Assembly: GCA_947471505.1 (NCBI GenBank)
Contig: CANIWM010000005.1
Span: 60,885 to 124,884 of the forward strand
Length of the DNA stretch: 64,000 nt
DNA from: Chthoniobacteraceae bacterium
GTDB taxonomy: Bacteria; Verrucomicrobiota; Verrucomicrobiia; Chthoniobacterales; Chthoniobacteraceae
Direction: 5' to 3'
Positions 8,671 to 19,100 of this stretch are shown here, one piece after another. Each line of letters opens with the position of its first letter. The first letter of the stretch is position 1. Made by a program: the position numbers and the translations under genes. The notes beneath the pieces are model-generated. The model was given only the letters and a program-made list of their open reading frames with translations, had not been told where the DNA came from and made no database searches.

Positions 8671-11600
8671 TCATCTCACCTTAATCTGCTGCCGGATGAT
8701 GATGTTCCCTCCTTGGAAGTTCCAATTTTCGCCTTCGATGAGTATTTGAGCGCCGCCCGGTAACGCCGTGTCTCCTTTGGTGGCGGGTTGTTTTTCAAAA
8801 GGGGAGCGAGTTCCGGGAGTGAATACAATCTCGCTGAGCTTGGCGGCGGGAATCTCGAACTCCCCAGTGCCGAGCGATTGGCAGATAGCTTTGCCGTTTT
8901 CGTAGCGGAATTTCTCCACAGTCACGGCGCCCCTGCCCACGAGGCGGAAGCGTGCGCCGCCGGATGCTGGTGCGGGTGTCGGGGCGAATTGGACAACGGT
9001 GGCGCGTTTGGCGGGGATTTCGAGTTCGCCGACTTCGCATTCGATGAAGACGGAATCCGCCGTGGCGCGGAGGACAGTGCCGCCTGTTTCGTCGCCATTG
9101 GCGAGGGCTACGGAGTCGCGCGCCGGCTCATCAATTTTCGGCGGAGCAGGAGCTGCTTCGTCTTTGGGTTCGGGTTTTGGGTCGGCGGGTTTTTCTTCCA
9201 CGACTTTTCCTTGCAGGCCGGGAATTTGAAGCCCACGGACCCCGCCACCAGCAGAGCTTTTGGATTTCTCCGCAGCGGGTGGGAGCACGCCTGTCCATGG
9301 GCTGACCCAGATGTTGGCGACGGAAACGCGAGAACCGGAGGATTGAGGGATGATGGAAATACCACGCCCCGGTTTCGGGCTGTCGCCGCCTTTGCGCTGG
9401 AGCTGGCCGACGAGCTTGCCATTCACCGCCATCGCGAAGCGCCCGGTGAGTCGCTCGCAGTAAAAGGAGTAGTGCCGCACGCCGTCTTTCGCGCCCGATG
9501 CGTCGCCAAACTCGATCTGCTGCTGCACGTTTCCGAACATCATCCGCCCAGCGATGCGCGGGCTCTGGTCGTAGAGGTAGGCAAAATCCCCGGCGCTCTG
9601 GACCATGATGCCGGCCTTATTGTCGTCGAAGAAAAAGTGCCCGACAAACGACGCGTCGCCCCGTGCGGCGCTAATGTCGAAACTCACCTCGCACTTGTCC
9701 GGCAAATTATCGAAAGCGCGCCCGATATTTGGACCGTAAGATCCACGGTTGCGAGGGGCTTGCGTGAGTGTGAACGCACCGTCGAAATAGCCCCACGGGC
9801 TTGGCTTCTGTCCAGCGTTCTTGTCGTTACGATTCGGGCTCCAATTGTTCGGATTGCTCGTCCCGGCCATCCAGAGCTCGCGTCCGCTCGCGCCATCCCA
9901 CACGGGCGTCTCCTCGCTCGCGCCGAGGTAGAGCGCGCTCAGTCCAGCGCGGGAAATTTCCGTCTTCTCGCCCAGCTCGGTCTTCATGGTGAGCTTGGTT
10001 TCATCAAGCGCGATGAGCGCGCCGGGGAGCCAGTCACCGTTCTGCCAACGGGCGACGACACTGCCCGTCGCCGCCTGCGCTTTCGCCTCGCCGCGTTTCG
10101 CGAGTTGGACGCCTGCGAGCAGCTTGTTTTCAAACTGAACGTCCGCTCCGCCTTTCGCGAGCTTCCACTTCAGCCGCTGGTCGTTTGCCGCCGCTACGAG
10201 CGTGCCTTTGAGCTGGTCGCCATTTTTGAACACGAGCGTATCGCCGCCATCCGCCGCCTCCTGCGCCAGCGCCCCGAGCCGATGAGGAAACTCCACCGCA
10301 AGCACAGCGGCAACCGGCAACGCCATATCTCCAGCGAACGCGGTGCGGACCTTCAGCACGCCGTCTTTAAAGCCGAGCCCCGCCACATCGAACTCGCCAC
10401 GATGCGCGAGCCACACGCGCGCCACGGCTCCCGCAGGCGGCTCGGCATCATGCTTCGCGAAGCGGAGAAAAATCGGCTCTTTGCGCGAGTAATCCACACC
10501 GCTGAATTTCACCGACTCCGCGCTGAGCCCCTCGAACGCTCCTTCTTTCCGCGTGACGGGCGTCGGCTTGATGATGTCTTTGCCGACGTGCTCCGCGTCA
10601 CCATCGGGCAGATTATCGCCGTCCCAAGGTTGCACTTTCACGCCGCTTAGCGTCCATCGCAGGTCCTCGCTCCAATAGCTCGGCTGAAAAGAAAGTGCCC
10701 CGCCGAGAGTTAGCTCTTTTGCGGGCGGCACCATCCACTCCGCCGCGCGAGTGCCATTCACGCGGATCTGGAGCCTCCCGGTCTTCCGATCGAATAGGAT
10801 GCGGTAGCGCGAGATGCGCGAGGCTTTATCAGCTTTGCCCGCTTCCGGCTCGAAGGTCTCGGTTTGATTCTTCATCGCGGTGCCGTCGTAGGAATTGACC
10901 GATACCGTGCTCCCCTGAAACCGCAGATACACCGAGCCCGCGTTGTAGCCCGAAGTGCGGCCTTCCGGCTGGAGCCACATCGTCAGCCCGCGATTCGTGT
11001 CGCCCCCATCGCCAGCGGTAAATTGAATATCCATCCGCTCCGGCAGCACATCGAACTTCCGCACAATCGCGCTCGACTGCCGTGCCACCAGCGAGTCCTC
11101 CACATAGTCCCAACTCCCCGGAATCGAAGGCTCCCAGCCCGCCATCCCCGCAGGCCCGCGCGGCCCTTCAAAAGCATCTGGCGGATTCGCCTGAGAGAAC
11201 ACCATCCACTCGATAAACTTCCGGTCCACCTCCACGGAAGGCCCGCCGCCAAGCCCCACAGTGAACTTGCCATTTGCAAACGTGTTCACCGCCCCCACGA
11301 GCCAATCGCCGCCGGGGAATTTCAACGTCGCATTTGCGCCCGCATCCTTCGCCGAAATCGCCTTTCCGAGCACGAGTCGCCGCACATCGCCGGGGAGAAA
11401 AGTGAGCGGTTCACTGGCATCGCCGCGCTTCCAGACGACTTCATTTTTCCCCAGCGAAACGAGCGTGCCGTGAAGCTGCGAGCCATCCGTAAGCTCCAGC
11501 ACCTGATCGCCCGCAGAGTCCGGCTCCGGGGGCAATTCGGGCAACTCGGGAGCGGCATCGGTATTCACGAGGACTTGTTGGAATGGGGCGACGAGGACTT

Positions 11601-12087
11601 TGCGGATGATTCTTCCATTGTTCCCTCCGATTTTGTTGAGGAGTTCCGCATCAAGTTCGCCCTCAATTATGTTCCCTCCGAGTTTCTTGATTAGGTCCGC
11701 ATCAAGTTCGCCGCCCGCACCGAATGGCCGCGCATTCTGCAACCCCGGCACAACCTCCAACTTGAGATCCTCCCCGCAAACCCACGTCGTAGCCAGCGCC
11801 AGCAAAGCGAGAAAACTGGCGCGGGGGAGCGCGGGCTTCCAGCCCGCTGTATCCGGCATCTTGCCGGATACATTCGCGTGGCTCTCGCAGGAAGGGCACG
11901 CTTTTCTAAAGGCGTGCGTCTCGCTCTCCGGCAGGATGCCGGCGAGGACGGGCTGGAAGCCCGCGCTCCCCCGCGCACATCGTTCTGCATAGACACGATC
12001 TTCGTCGTTCATTGGTGGCACCAACGGCAAGGTCGCCTGCGCCACTACTGCTTCCGCGCCCTTCCGTGTCTTCCGCAGATATTTCAT
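8671..12087 (-). CDS. Large envelope protein with six NGD-x-L-x-G beta motifs; N-terminus contains a captured repeat
   Basis: 1138 residues from the ATG at 12087, whose first base overlaps the TGA of the preceding gene (TGATG). About six copies of a ~45-residue beta motif of the form NGDxLxGxL...v..v.f occur (LTDGSQLHGTLVSL, FPGGDWLVGAV, FKNGDQLKGTLVAA, WQNGDWLPGALIAL, LANGDETGGTVLRA and a degenerate last one). Between them lie two LamG/concanavalin-like blocks (GLTMWLQPEG; FDISAARGDASFVGHF). The only hydrophobic export signal, SFLALLALATTWVCG, begins near residue 91. Residues ~38-90 are encoded by an inserted palindromic repeat. A 17-residue duplication (GELDADLIKK / GELDAELLNK) follows. It is a tandem paralogue of the gene at 13100-16129. 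Function unknown; probably exported. Confidence 0.8.
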   Translation of the reverse strand: MKYLRKTRKGAEAVVAQATLPLVPPMNDEDRVYAERCARGSAGFQPVLAGILPESETHAFRKACPSCESHANVSGKMPDTAGWKPALPRASFLALLALATTWVCGEDLKLEVVPGLQNARPFGAGGELDADLIKKLGGNIIEGELDAELLNKIGGNNGRIIRKVLVAPFQQVLVNTDAAPELPELPPEPDSAGDQVLELTDGSQLHGTLVSLGKNEVVWKRGDASEPLTFLPGDVRRLVLGKAISAKDAGANATLKFPGGDWLVGAVNTFANGKFTVGLGGGPSVEVDRKFIEWMVFSQANPPDAFEGPRGPAGMAGWEPSIPGSWDYVEDSLVARQSSAIVRKFDVLPERMDIQFTAGDGGDTNRGLTMWLQPEGRTSGYNAGSVYLRFQGSTVSVNSYDGTAMKNQTETFEPEAGKADKASRISRYRILFDRKTGRLQIRVNGTRAAEWMVPPAKELTLGGALSFQPSYWSEDLRWTLSGVKVQPWDGDNLPDGDAEHVGKDIIKPTPVTRKEGAFEGLSAESVKFSGVDYSRKEPIFLRFAKHDAEPPAGAVARVWLAHRGEFDVAGLGFKDGVLKVRTAFAGDMALPVAAVLAVEFPHRLGALAQEAADGGDTLVFKNGDQLKGTLVAAANDQRLKWKLAKGGADVQFENKLLAGVQLAKRGEAKAQAATGSVVARWQNGDWLPGALIALDETKLTMKTELGEKTEISRAGLSALYLGASEETPVWDGASGRELWMAGTSNPNNWSPNRNDKNAGQKPSPWGYFDGAFTLTQAPRNRGSYGPNIGRAFDNLPDKCEVSFDISAARGDASFVGHFFFDDNKAGIMVQSAGDFAYLYDQSPRIAGRMMFGNVQQQIEFGDASGAKDGVRHYSFYCERLTGRFAMAVNGKLVGQLQRKGGDSPKPGRGISIIPQSSGSRVSVANIWVSPWTGVLPPAAEKSKSSAGGGVRGLQIPGLQGKVVEEKPADPKPEPKDEAAPAPPKIDEPARDSVALANGDETGGTVLRATADSVFIECEVGELEIPAKRATVVQFAPTPAPASGGARFRLVGRGAVTVEKFRYENGKAICQSLGTGEFEIPAAKLSEIVFTPGTRSPFEKQPATKGDTALPGGAQILIEGENWNFQGGNIIIRQQIKVR
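11819..11976. repeat. 158-bp MITE-like element with ~48-bp terminal inverted repeats
   Basis: The left arm starts gcgcgggggagcgcggg at 11819 and its reverse complement ends at 11976. The arms continue through gcttccagcccg to a second dyad around ccggcat/gccgg. The element lies wholly inside the 5' part of the large repeat-protein gene and is translated in frame on the minus strand as GSAGFQP...AGWKPALPR. Its length is such that the host frame stays open. The peptide pattern AGFQP...GWKPALP is one I recall from many verrucomicrobial and planctomycete predicted proteins, which suggests a dispersed family (recollection, not checked). Confidence 0.75.
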
Positions 12088-13103
12088 CACCGTTCGTAGA
12101 TCGGCAGGTAGCGATAGTTCAGCGCGATGGAGAGCAGCCCTAGCGCCGTGCAAGTCCCTGGGCCGAGCCCCGCATCCCAGCTCCCGTCTTCATTTTGCGA
12201 CTCGGTGAGCTGCTTCACGCGCTTCTCGTTCCACTCCTCCCACTTCTTGAAATCGCCCTGAAAGAACCCCTGCGCCGCATAGTATTCGAGGTAAAACGGG
12301 TAGCTGCTTCCGCCGTCCGTGTCGTCCGCCTTCATCTTCTTCAGCGCCTTCACGAAAGTCGGGTCTTCCTTCTTCCGCGCATACGCAAACGCCGCCGCGC
12401 CAATCGCCGTTGTCGCACCACCGTGCGAGCCCGAGCGCGGCACGTAGCCGATGCTGCCGTCCGTCGGGCTCTGGCAGTCGGTGAAAAACTTCAGCGCGCC
12501 CTCGATGTTTTTCTCCGGCACCTTCAGCCCCGCATTGCGCGCCGCGATGAGCGCAACAAAGCACGCGCCGCTCACCGTCGAATCCGCATCCGAGGCATCC
12601 GGCGAATAGCGCCACGCGCTGAACTTGTTCTTGTCCTGCGAGCTGAGGATCAGCTCCACGGCCTTCTTTAAAGCGGGGCCGATTTTTTCATCCTGCATCG
12701 CCCCATAAGCCTCCGCCAGCCCGAGCGTCGCGAAGCCGTGATTGTACATCGAGCTGCCGATGTAGCCGTTCTCGCCCTGATTTTTCAGGATGTAGTCCAC
12801 GCACTTTTTCACCGCCTTTGCGTAGGGACCGTAGTTCGGGTCTTCACCGTGCGAGAGGAGCGCCATGAGCGCAAAGCCCACCACGCCCGGCTCCGTGCCA
12901 TACTGGCCGGGGAACGAGCCATCGTCGCTCTGCGAGCGCACCAAATAGCGCAGCCCCTTTTCGTAAATCCTCTCCACCTCCGGCGACACCTGCGTGCCGC
13001 GATAGACTTGGTAATCCTTCGCCGCATCCACAGTCGGCGGCGGGCTCTGCGCGGCGAGCGGCAGTGTGGAAAAGATGGCGAGAGACAGGATGCGAATGTT
13101 CAT
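12087..13103 (-). CDS. Secreted prenyltransferase/squalene-oxidase-repeat (terpenoid cyclase fold) protein
   Basis: 338 residues with a signal peptide (MNIRILSLAIFSTLPLAAQ) and several QxxDGSF-type repeats of the alpha/alpha-barrel terpenoid cyclase family: LVRSQSDDGSFPGQYG, ILKNQGENGYIG, DCQSPTDGSIGY and LTESQNEDGSWDAG. Exported members in PVC bacteria are usually annotated only as prenyltransferase/squalene oxidase repeat proteins and are not known cyclases. The DxDD motif of true squalene-hopene cyclases is not visible. Its ATG overlaps the TGA of the upstream paralogue gene by four bases (ATGA), and its own stop overlaps the next ATG. It is thus the third of four coupled genes. Confidence 0.85.
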   Translation of the reverse strand: MNIRILSLAIFSTLPLAAQSPPPTVDAAKDYQVYRGTQVSPEVERIYEKGLRYLVRSQSDDGSFPGQYGTEPGVVGFALMALLSHGEDPNYGPYAKAVKKCVDYILKNQGENGYIGSSMYNHGFATLGLAEAYGAMQDEKIGPALKKAVELILSSQDKNKFSAWRYSPDASDADSTVSGACFVALIAARNAGLKVPEKNIEGALKFFTDCQSPTDGSIGYVPRSGSHGGATTAIGAAAFAYARKKEDPTFVKALKKMKADDTDGGSSYPFYLEYYAAQGFFQGDFKKWEEWNEKRVKQLTESQNEDGSWDAGLGPGTCTALGLLSIALNYRYLPIYER

Positions 13104-16100
13104 TGTGGCACTGGGACAACTTCAATTTTCAAATCAACTTTGGCCGCTTCTGCAGCCTCGGGGACCGCGGGCTTATCTTCAACTTTCTTCAGCGCTGGAC
13201 CCCCAGGAAACCGCATCGGCACGGGCGACAGAATCAACTCCGCGACGTCCGCAGCCGCAAACTTCACCTCGCCGAGAACCGCGCTCTTTGCGGAAAGCGC
13301 ATCCATTTCCCAGCGGAACTCATCCACATGCAGCACCGAGCCGTCGCGCAGCCGGATGCGCCCCGCAGCCTTCCCCGGCGCGGGCGCTCCGCCAAACTCG
13401 ACGCCGATCACGCGCTCCATCGGCACCTCAAAATCACCCACATCCGTCGTCACGCCGATTTTCGCATCGTGCAGCGCGCGCACCTCACCGACTGCCACAT
13501 CGCCATTGCTCAGCACCACCGAGCCCGTGCTCTCCTTGCTCGTATCCGGGACTTCGCCGCTCCACGGGCCTATCCAAAAATTGGAGAGTTTCGTAGGGCT
13601 GTAACCGCCGTAACTGGAGAACGAAATCGTGTCCCCGAGCCCCGTCATCGCCTCCTCTTTTCGCGCGCCGAATTTCTTTACCAGCACTCCGTTGAGCATG
13701 ACCGCGAGGCTCCCTTTCTCCGAATCCACGAACACGCGGACCCTGCGCTGGCTCGTATCCTTCACCTTATCGCGCAGCGGCACCTCTGCGGAAAACGACC
13801 GCCCATTCCCCTTCTGCGAATAGCCGTTGATGTTCAGTTGCCCGGAGGAAAACGACATGTTGAGCTGGTTATTGCCGGTCTTCGACACGAGCGAGAGCGT
13901 GAAATACGGCTCGTTCCCGCCAAACGCCGCCGCCTCGCAGCGAATCTCGAATCGCGGCGGTAGCTTCATCCCCGTCCGCGTGAGATACGAATAGTCGTCA
14001 TACGTCCGCATCGCGGAATTGCTCCGGGAAAAATACGCGCCATCCAGCGTGATCCAGCGGTCCGGCGTCGTCTGCCTGCGGCCATCCGAGTCCGGGTCAG
14101 AGTCCAGCCACTTCCCCGCCCCGTCCGTCACCGGACTCGAAAAATAACTCCACAGCGCAGAGCGCAAAATCTCCCGCTCACCGAGGCCCGCGTGCTTAAA
14201 CCGAACGACATCTTTTTCGAACGACACCAACTCGCCCGGCAACCGATCCCCGTTCCTGAGTTCCAGCGTCGCAAGCTCCGGCAAGTCTGGCTGCGGTTTC
14301 GGCGCGTCGGTTTTAGGCTTCGATCTCACGACTCTTGGTCCAGGAGGTTTCGCAGGCTCCATCGGCTTCACACCAAATCGCACCCCGGCCACGCGCTCGG
14401 CGGTAATCTCCACATCGAAGCCCGACGGCGTCTTCCACGAGAGAGGCGCACCATTCGCCGTCGCGACCAATTTCCCCGGCAGCTCATCGCCATTTTTGAA
14501 AACCAAAATGTCCGCCACAGTCTGCTCCACTCCCCTTCTCGGGAACGCGATCATGTCCAGCAGTCCCGCGTCGAACTCCAACTGCGGCGCGAAACAAGTG
14601 CGAAACTTCACCTTCCCATCGCGCAGCTCCAAATCCGCCGCCGACAGCTCTCCGTGTTTGCCAAACATCAGCAGCGAATCGGCATCCGCCAAGCCCACGC
14701 CGGGCTCCGCCAAAGTCAGAAACGCCCCCGCTTTCAGCTCCTTGTCGGTGCCGGAAAACTGGATCGTTTTCCCGGAAATCGCCGTCACCGCGCCATCCTG
14801 CGAAGGGCTCCCCGGCAACGAGAGTCGGTCGCCATTCAGCGCCTTCCCCAACGCGGAAAGGTCGCCATCCCACGGCTGGAAGCGAACATTTCCCAGCAAG
14901 AAATCCTCCCGGTCCTCGCCATTGAAACACATCCCCCGCAACGCAACTCGGTCCTGCTTTTCATCCCCGAGCGCCCACTCGCCGATCTTCGCCCCACCGC
15001 GAACCAACACCACCTTGCGGTCCACGCCATCATACAAAACACGGTAGCGATACCAGCCGTCCACCGCAGCAGGCGCGTCGGCGGGAACCTTCGATTTGTC
15101 GTCTTTGATGTTCCCGTTCTCGATGTATTTGCGCCGGATTTCCTTCTCCCCCAGCCCCAAGGCCAGCGTCCCATTGCTATAATTATTCGGCCTCGGCGTG
15201 TAGGGCTGGAGCCAGATGAAAGGCGTCAACCCCTCCCGTTTCCCCACCGGCAGCTCGAAGGACACCTCGAACCGCTTCGGCGGAGTCATCGTCTTTGCCA
15301 CGTAATAGTTTTCCTTAAAAAGCAGCCGCCCGTTCTTCGCATCCTCCACGCCTCCGCCCGCCACCGTCCACGACTCGACATTTGACAGATCGAGGCCAAA
15401 GCCCGCCACCGCCGTCTTCCCGAAATTCATCCACGCGATCTTCTCCCTCGGCACCGAGAAGCTCGCAGACTGCGAGACTTGGATGGTGAAGGTCTTCCCA
15501 TCCGTGCTCGCCACTTCGCCGTGCAGCCAGTCGCTCCCCGCCAGTCGCACCGTCGCCTGCGAAGTAGCCTCTGCTTCGGCGTTGGCCTTCGGCGGCTGCG
15601 CGAAAATCTCGAACTGTGCCTCCTCGCTCGGGAGTCGCCCGCGCAGAGAAATCCGCCGCACATCCTTGCGGCCAAACTTCAGCGGCTCGTTCACATCCAC
15701 GCGGCTCCAGGCGATGCTCTCCTTGGTGATCTCCACCAGCTTTCCACGCATCTGCCGCCCATCGTGGAAAAGGAGGACATGCTCCATGCCTGTCACCTTC
15801 GGAGCTTTCGGCTCCAGCGCCGCCGTGGCCTTTTTACGGGCCCCGAAGATATTGAGCAGCAGATTCGCAGCAGGCCGCACCACATCCGGTGCTCTCTCCA
15901 CGACAGGCGGATCGCCGAAAATCTCCACATCCGCCCCGAGCGGAGCCTGCGCCTGCGCCGCGAAAACACCTACAATCTGGAACACAAGAGTCAGTCGGCG
16001 AAGTAGCGGGGGCGTCCCGCCCCCGAGCGCGCAAGGCGCGATGTCCCTGCGGGACATCGGGGCCGAGACGGCCCCGCTACTTTCCCGCACCTCCACACTC

Positions 16101-16129
16101 CGCCAGTCGTGGACTACTTTCGTCTCCAC
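13100..16129 (-). CDS. Large envelope protein with NGD-x-L-x-G beta motifs, paralogue of the gene at 8671
   Basis: 1009 residues from a GTG at 16129, four bases after the previous stop and preceded by a GGAG ribosome-binding sequence. It shares the architecture of its downstream paralogue: six ~45-residue beta motifs (FHDGRQMRGKLVEI, LAGSDWLHGEVAST, FKNGDELPGKLVAT, LRNGDRLPGELVSF, LSNGDVAVGEVRAL, RLRDGSVLHVDEF) separated by two LamG-like blocks (FELPVGKREGLTPFIWLQPY; FTLSLVSKTGNNQLNMSF). The export signal RLTLVFQIVGVFAAQAQA starts only around residue 45. The preceding residues are encoded by another palindromic repeat (16001-16082). Its role is unknown; the shared operon suggests it works with the DUF4175-like protein and the cyclase-fold protein at the cell envelope. 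Confidence 0.8.
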   Translation of the reverse strand: METKVVHDWRSVEVRESSGAVSAPMSRRDIAPCALGGGTPPLLRRLTLVFQIVGVFAAQAQAPLGADVEIFGDPPVVERAPDVVRPAANLLLNIFGARKKATAALEPKAPKVTGMEHVLLFHDGRQMRGKLVEITKESIAWSRVDVNEPLKFGRKDVRRISLRGRLPSEEAQFEIFAQPPKANAEAEATSQATVRLAGSDWLHGEVASTDGKTFTIQVSQSASFSVPREKIAWMNFGKTAVAGFGLDLSNVESWTVAGGGVEDAKNGRLLFKENYYVAKTMTPPKRFEVSFELPVGKREGLTPFIWLQPYTPRPNNYSNGTLALGLGEKEIRRKYIENGNIKDDKSKVPADAPAAVDGWYRYRVLYDGVDRKVVLVRGGAKIGEWALGDEKQDRVALRGMCFNGEDREDFLLGNVRFQPWDGDLSALGKALNGDRLSLPGSPSQDGAVTAISGKTIQFSGTDKELKAGAFLTLAEPGVGLADADSLLMFGKHGELSAADLELRDGKVKFRTCFAPQLEFDAGLLDMIAFPRRGVEQTVADILVFKNGDELPGKLVATANGAPLSWKTPSGFDVEITAERVAGVRFGVKPMEPAKPPGPRVVRSKPKTDAPKPQPDLPELATLELRNGDRLPGELVSFEKDVVRFKHAGLGEREILRSALWSYFSSPVTDGAGKWLDSDPDSDGRRQTTPDRWITLDGAYFSRSNSAMRTYDDYSYLTRTGMKLPPRFEIRCEAAAFGGNEPYFTLSLVSKTGNNQLNMSFSSGQLNINGYSQKGNGRSFSAEVPLRDKVKDTSQRRVRVFVDSEKGSLAVMLNGVLVKKFGARKEEAMTGLGDTISFSSYGGYSPTKLSNFWIGPWSGEVPDTSKESTGSVVLSNGDVAVGEVRALHDAKIGVTTDVGDFEVPMERVIGVEFGGAPAPGKAAGRIRLRDGSVLHVDEFRWEMDALSAKSAVLGEVKFAAADVAELILSPVPMRFPGGPALKKVEDKPAVPEAAEAAKVDLKIEVVPVPQ
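16001..16082. repeat. 82-bp palindromic repeat inside the 5' end of a coding region
   Basis: The arms aagtagcgggg (16001) and ccccgctactt (ending 16082) are reverse complements, and two smaller dyads sit between them (gggggcgtcccgccccc and gtccctgcgggac). On the minus strand it is translated in frame within SSGAVSAPMSRRDIAPCALG just before the signal peptide of the 1009-residue protein. It is a different repeat family from the one at 11819-11976. Confidence 0.7.
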
Positions 16130-16133
16130 AGCT

Positions 16134-19100
16134 TCACTCCTTCCCCTCTACCGCCTGGATGAAGCTCTGCAACGCGTCACGGAATTCCTCCGGCCACTCG
16201 CCCGCGCTCGACGCGCCGCCGCTCTTATCCACGACTCGCGCGTTCGCCTTCGTGCGGCCCGATGCGCCATCCGCAGGCGTGCCTGCGAGCGAACTGGCGT
16301 TTTGCGAAGCGTTTTTGCCGGGCTTCTTGCCCTTCGCCATCTGCTGCATCATTTGCTGCATCATCTTTTGCATCTGCTGCGACTGCGGGTTCGGCTTCCC
16401 GCCCTTCTTATCCGGCGGCACGAGCAGCTCGATGATCGTCCCGTGCAACTGCGCCACCGTCTCGTCCGTCTTCGGCGTTTTCAGCTCCCCGGCGGACTCC
16501 GTCATCAGCTCGCCGACCTTGTCCAGCAGCGGACCAAACTTCTGCATGAACTTCGCGAACTTCGGCTCCTCGGTGAGCTTCTTTACGCTGCCCGCGAGGC
16601 CGCTCTGCACGCCGCTCACCTTCGTCGCTTCCGTCGGATAATTGTCAGCCGCCTTCGTCTTCTCCAGCTCGCTCGTCTGGTCGCGAATCGTGTCCTGCGC
16701 CACTGCGGCGCGCACCATCGCGATCATCAGCTCCATCTCGTCGGGGTCTTGCTCGCCCTCGCCGCCCTTGCAGTTGCACTCGCTCTGGATTGCGTCTGCC
16801 CACTTATTGATTTGGTCGCCCCAAGTCTTCGCCTTGCCCACGCTCTTCAGCCCGAGGTTCGCGCGGACAAAACCTGCCAATTCGCCCAGCTCGGAGACGA
16901 CTTTCGTGTCTTCCATCTCCTTCACCACCGTTTCGTATTTCTCATTCGGGACGCGGCGCAGAAACGCCGTCATGTCGTTCTGAATGCTGTCCACATCCTT
17001 GACTGCACCGTCCTGATTTCCCGCGACGCTGTTAAACTCCTTCTTCTCCCCGTCGCCGATTTCATCCGGCTTCAGCCCGACCGTCAGCTTCGCCAGCTTC
17101 TTCAATCCGTCGGAAATCTTGAACTCCTGCGACGCCGCATGGCGAAGCCGGTTATAGAAATTTCGGGCGAAAAGATTCTGGTTCGCCGTCTGCATTTTGT
17201 TCGCCGCCTCGCGCATCGCATCCAGCGCCTTCTGCTGCTGGTCCTGCGCTTCCTTCATCTCGGCGTTCCGGGACTGCGGAGATTGGCCGGCCTTAGCCAG
17301 CGACTCCGAAGCCTTTTGCTGCGCGGGGTTTGCCTCCTCACCGAGCTTCTTCGCGATGTCGCTGTATTCCTTGATCGTGTCGCTCTGGATTTCCTTGTTC
17401 CGCAGCGCGTCCTTCATGATGTCCTGCATCTGCGCCACGAGCTTTTTGAGCTCTTCGGCGTTCTGCTTTTCGCCCGCCTCGGCGCGCTTGATGTCGTCTC
17501 CCGCCTTCTCCGAATCCGCGTCTTTGCGCTGCGCGATTTCTTTCGCCTCCTCCATCTGCCGCTCTTCGTCGCGGATGCGCTCGTCGAGCTGCTTCAGCAC
17601 ATTGTCCATCCGCTCGCGGATGCGCTCCGCGTGCTTCTCCGGGCTCAGGACGAAAATGGTGAACTTCCACGACTGCGAAGGCTTCCGCTCCGGGAAAAAA
17701 TCGAGCGCATTCGCCACGAGTTCCACCACCGAATCCTCCGGCACATTCCAGTCCGCAGGGGCCCACCGCATCGGGCGGACAGACTCCTTCATTTTTTGCC
17801 CACCTGCCACACGTGGCGTCTCATACTTGGGCTTCTCGGCGATCTTGTTGTCCTTCTTCCAATCCTCCCATAGCGAGCTTACCGACAAGCCTTTCGCCTT
17901 CACCTTTTCCGCCTCTGGCTTCTGCCCCACCTTGCGCAACTCCCACGAGAGCCACGTTTCTTTCAGCCCAAAATCATCGCTCGCCGCCACGACAAACTGC
18001 ACTTCCTCATACGGCAAAATCGCAATCTCCGTCTCCAAGTTCTGCACCTCGATGCGCGGCTCAGCGTCCTTCCCCGTGCTCACACGCATCGTGTAAGGCT
18101 GCACCGGGGCCAGCCCGTGAATATCCGCCCAAGTAAAGCGCACCTCGCTGCCCAGCCCCGTCAGCGGAATAGACGGCGTGCGAAATAGATTCCCCTCCGC
18201 AACCGCAGGCCACGTAAAGTCCGCACTCGCAATCTCCCCGCGCCCCATCCCCCGCGCGATGCCGCCTTCAAACGCCACCGAACTCCCCTCCAAAAACTCC
18301 CCCGAACTCCCGTGCAACGCCACGCGCTGCTCCGGGTAGCCGAGATACTCCGGCAACTTCACGCGCGCCGCCAGCTCCTTCAGCTCCGGGCGATGCAGCG
18401 GATGCAGCGTGATGTCTTTCAAATAATCGCCCACCCGCAGCGCAATCACCCCATCCCGCGTCTGCCCCGGAAACCCAAACACCGCCCGGCTCTCCGCGAC
18501 CGCCGCCGTCAGCTTCTCCTGCTCGCCGATTTGCGCCGTCGCGCTCCCAGGCTTCCACTGCGCATCTGCGCGGAGGCCCACCGCCAGCTCGAACTTTTCG
18601 CCGTGCGCCACATACAGATCACTCGGGAGCTGCTCCACCGTGGTAAAAGTAAACCGCTCAATCTCCGCCCACGGCATCGCCCAGCGTTGCGCCGCATTCG
18701 TCGCCGCTTTCGGAGCCACGAGAAAAGGAGCCGCCGCCAGCGCAGTCACCGCCGCCGCCGCCAGCGCCCAACGCCGCGCCGGACGAGTCGGCACCGCATC
18801 TTCAAAATTGCACCGCCCTGATTCCTCCGCCACCTGCCGCACCGCCGCGCGCAGCAGCGCAGGCGAGATATTCTCCGGCAGTTGCTCCGTCTCCGTCAGC
18901 TCGATCACGCCTTGCAGCCGGTCGCCTAGGCCACGGAAATGCCCCTGCAAAAGTTTCGCAAGCTGCCCCGGCCCGCGCCGCGTCCACAACCAATACCGCG
19001 CCCAACTCTGCGCAAACATCGCCGCCAAAACCGCCCCCGTCGCCGTAAGCACCACGCGCGCAGCGATAGGCGTATTCACAAAGCGGTCCGCCACAAACAG

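Noticed and set aside
15483..17873. 796-codon plus-strand frame across two minus-strand genes
   Set aside because: Leu/Arg-rich shadow spanning the boundary of two coupled genes with recognisable domains.
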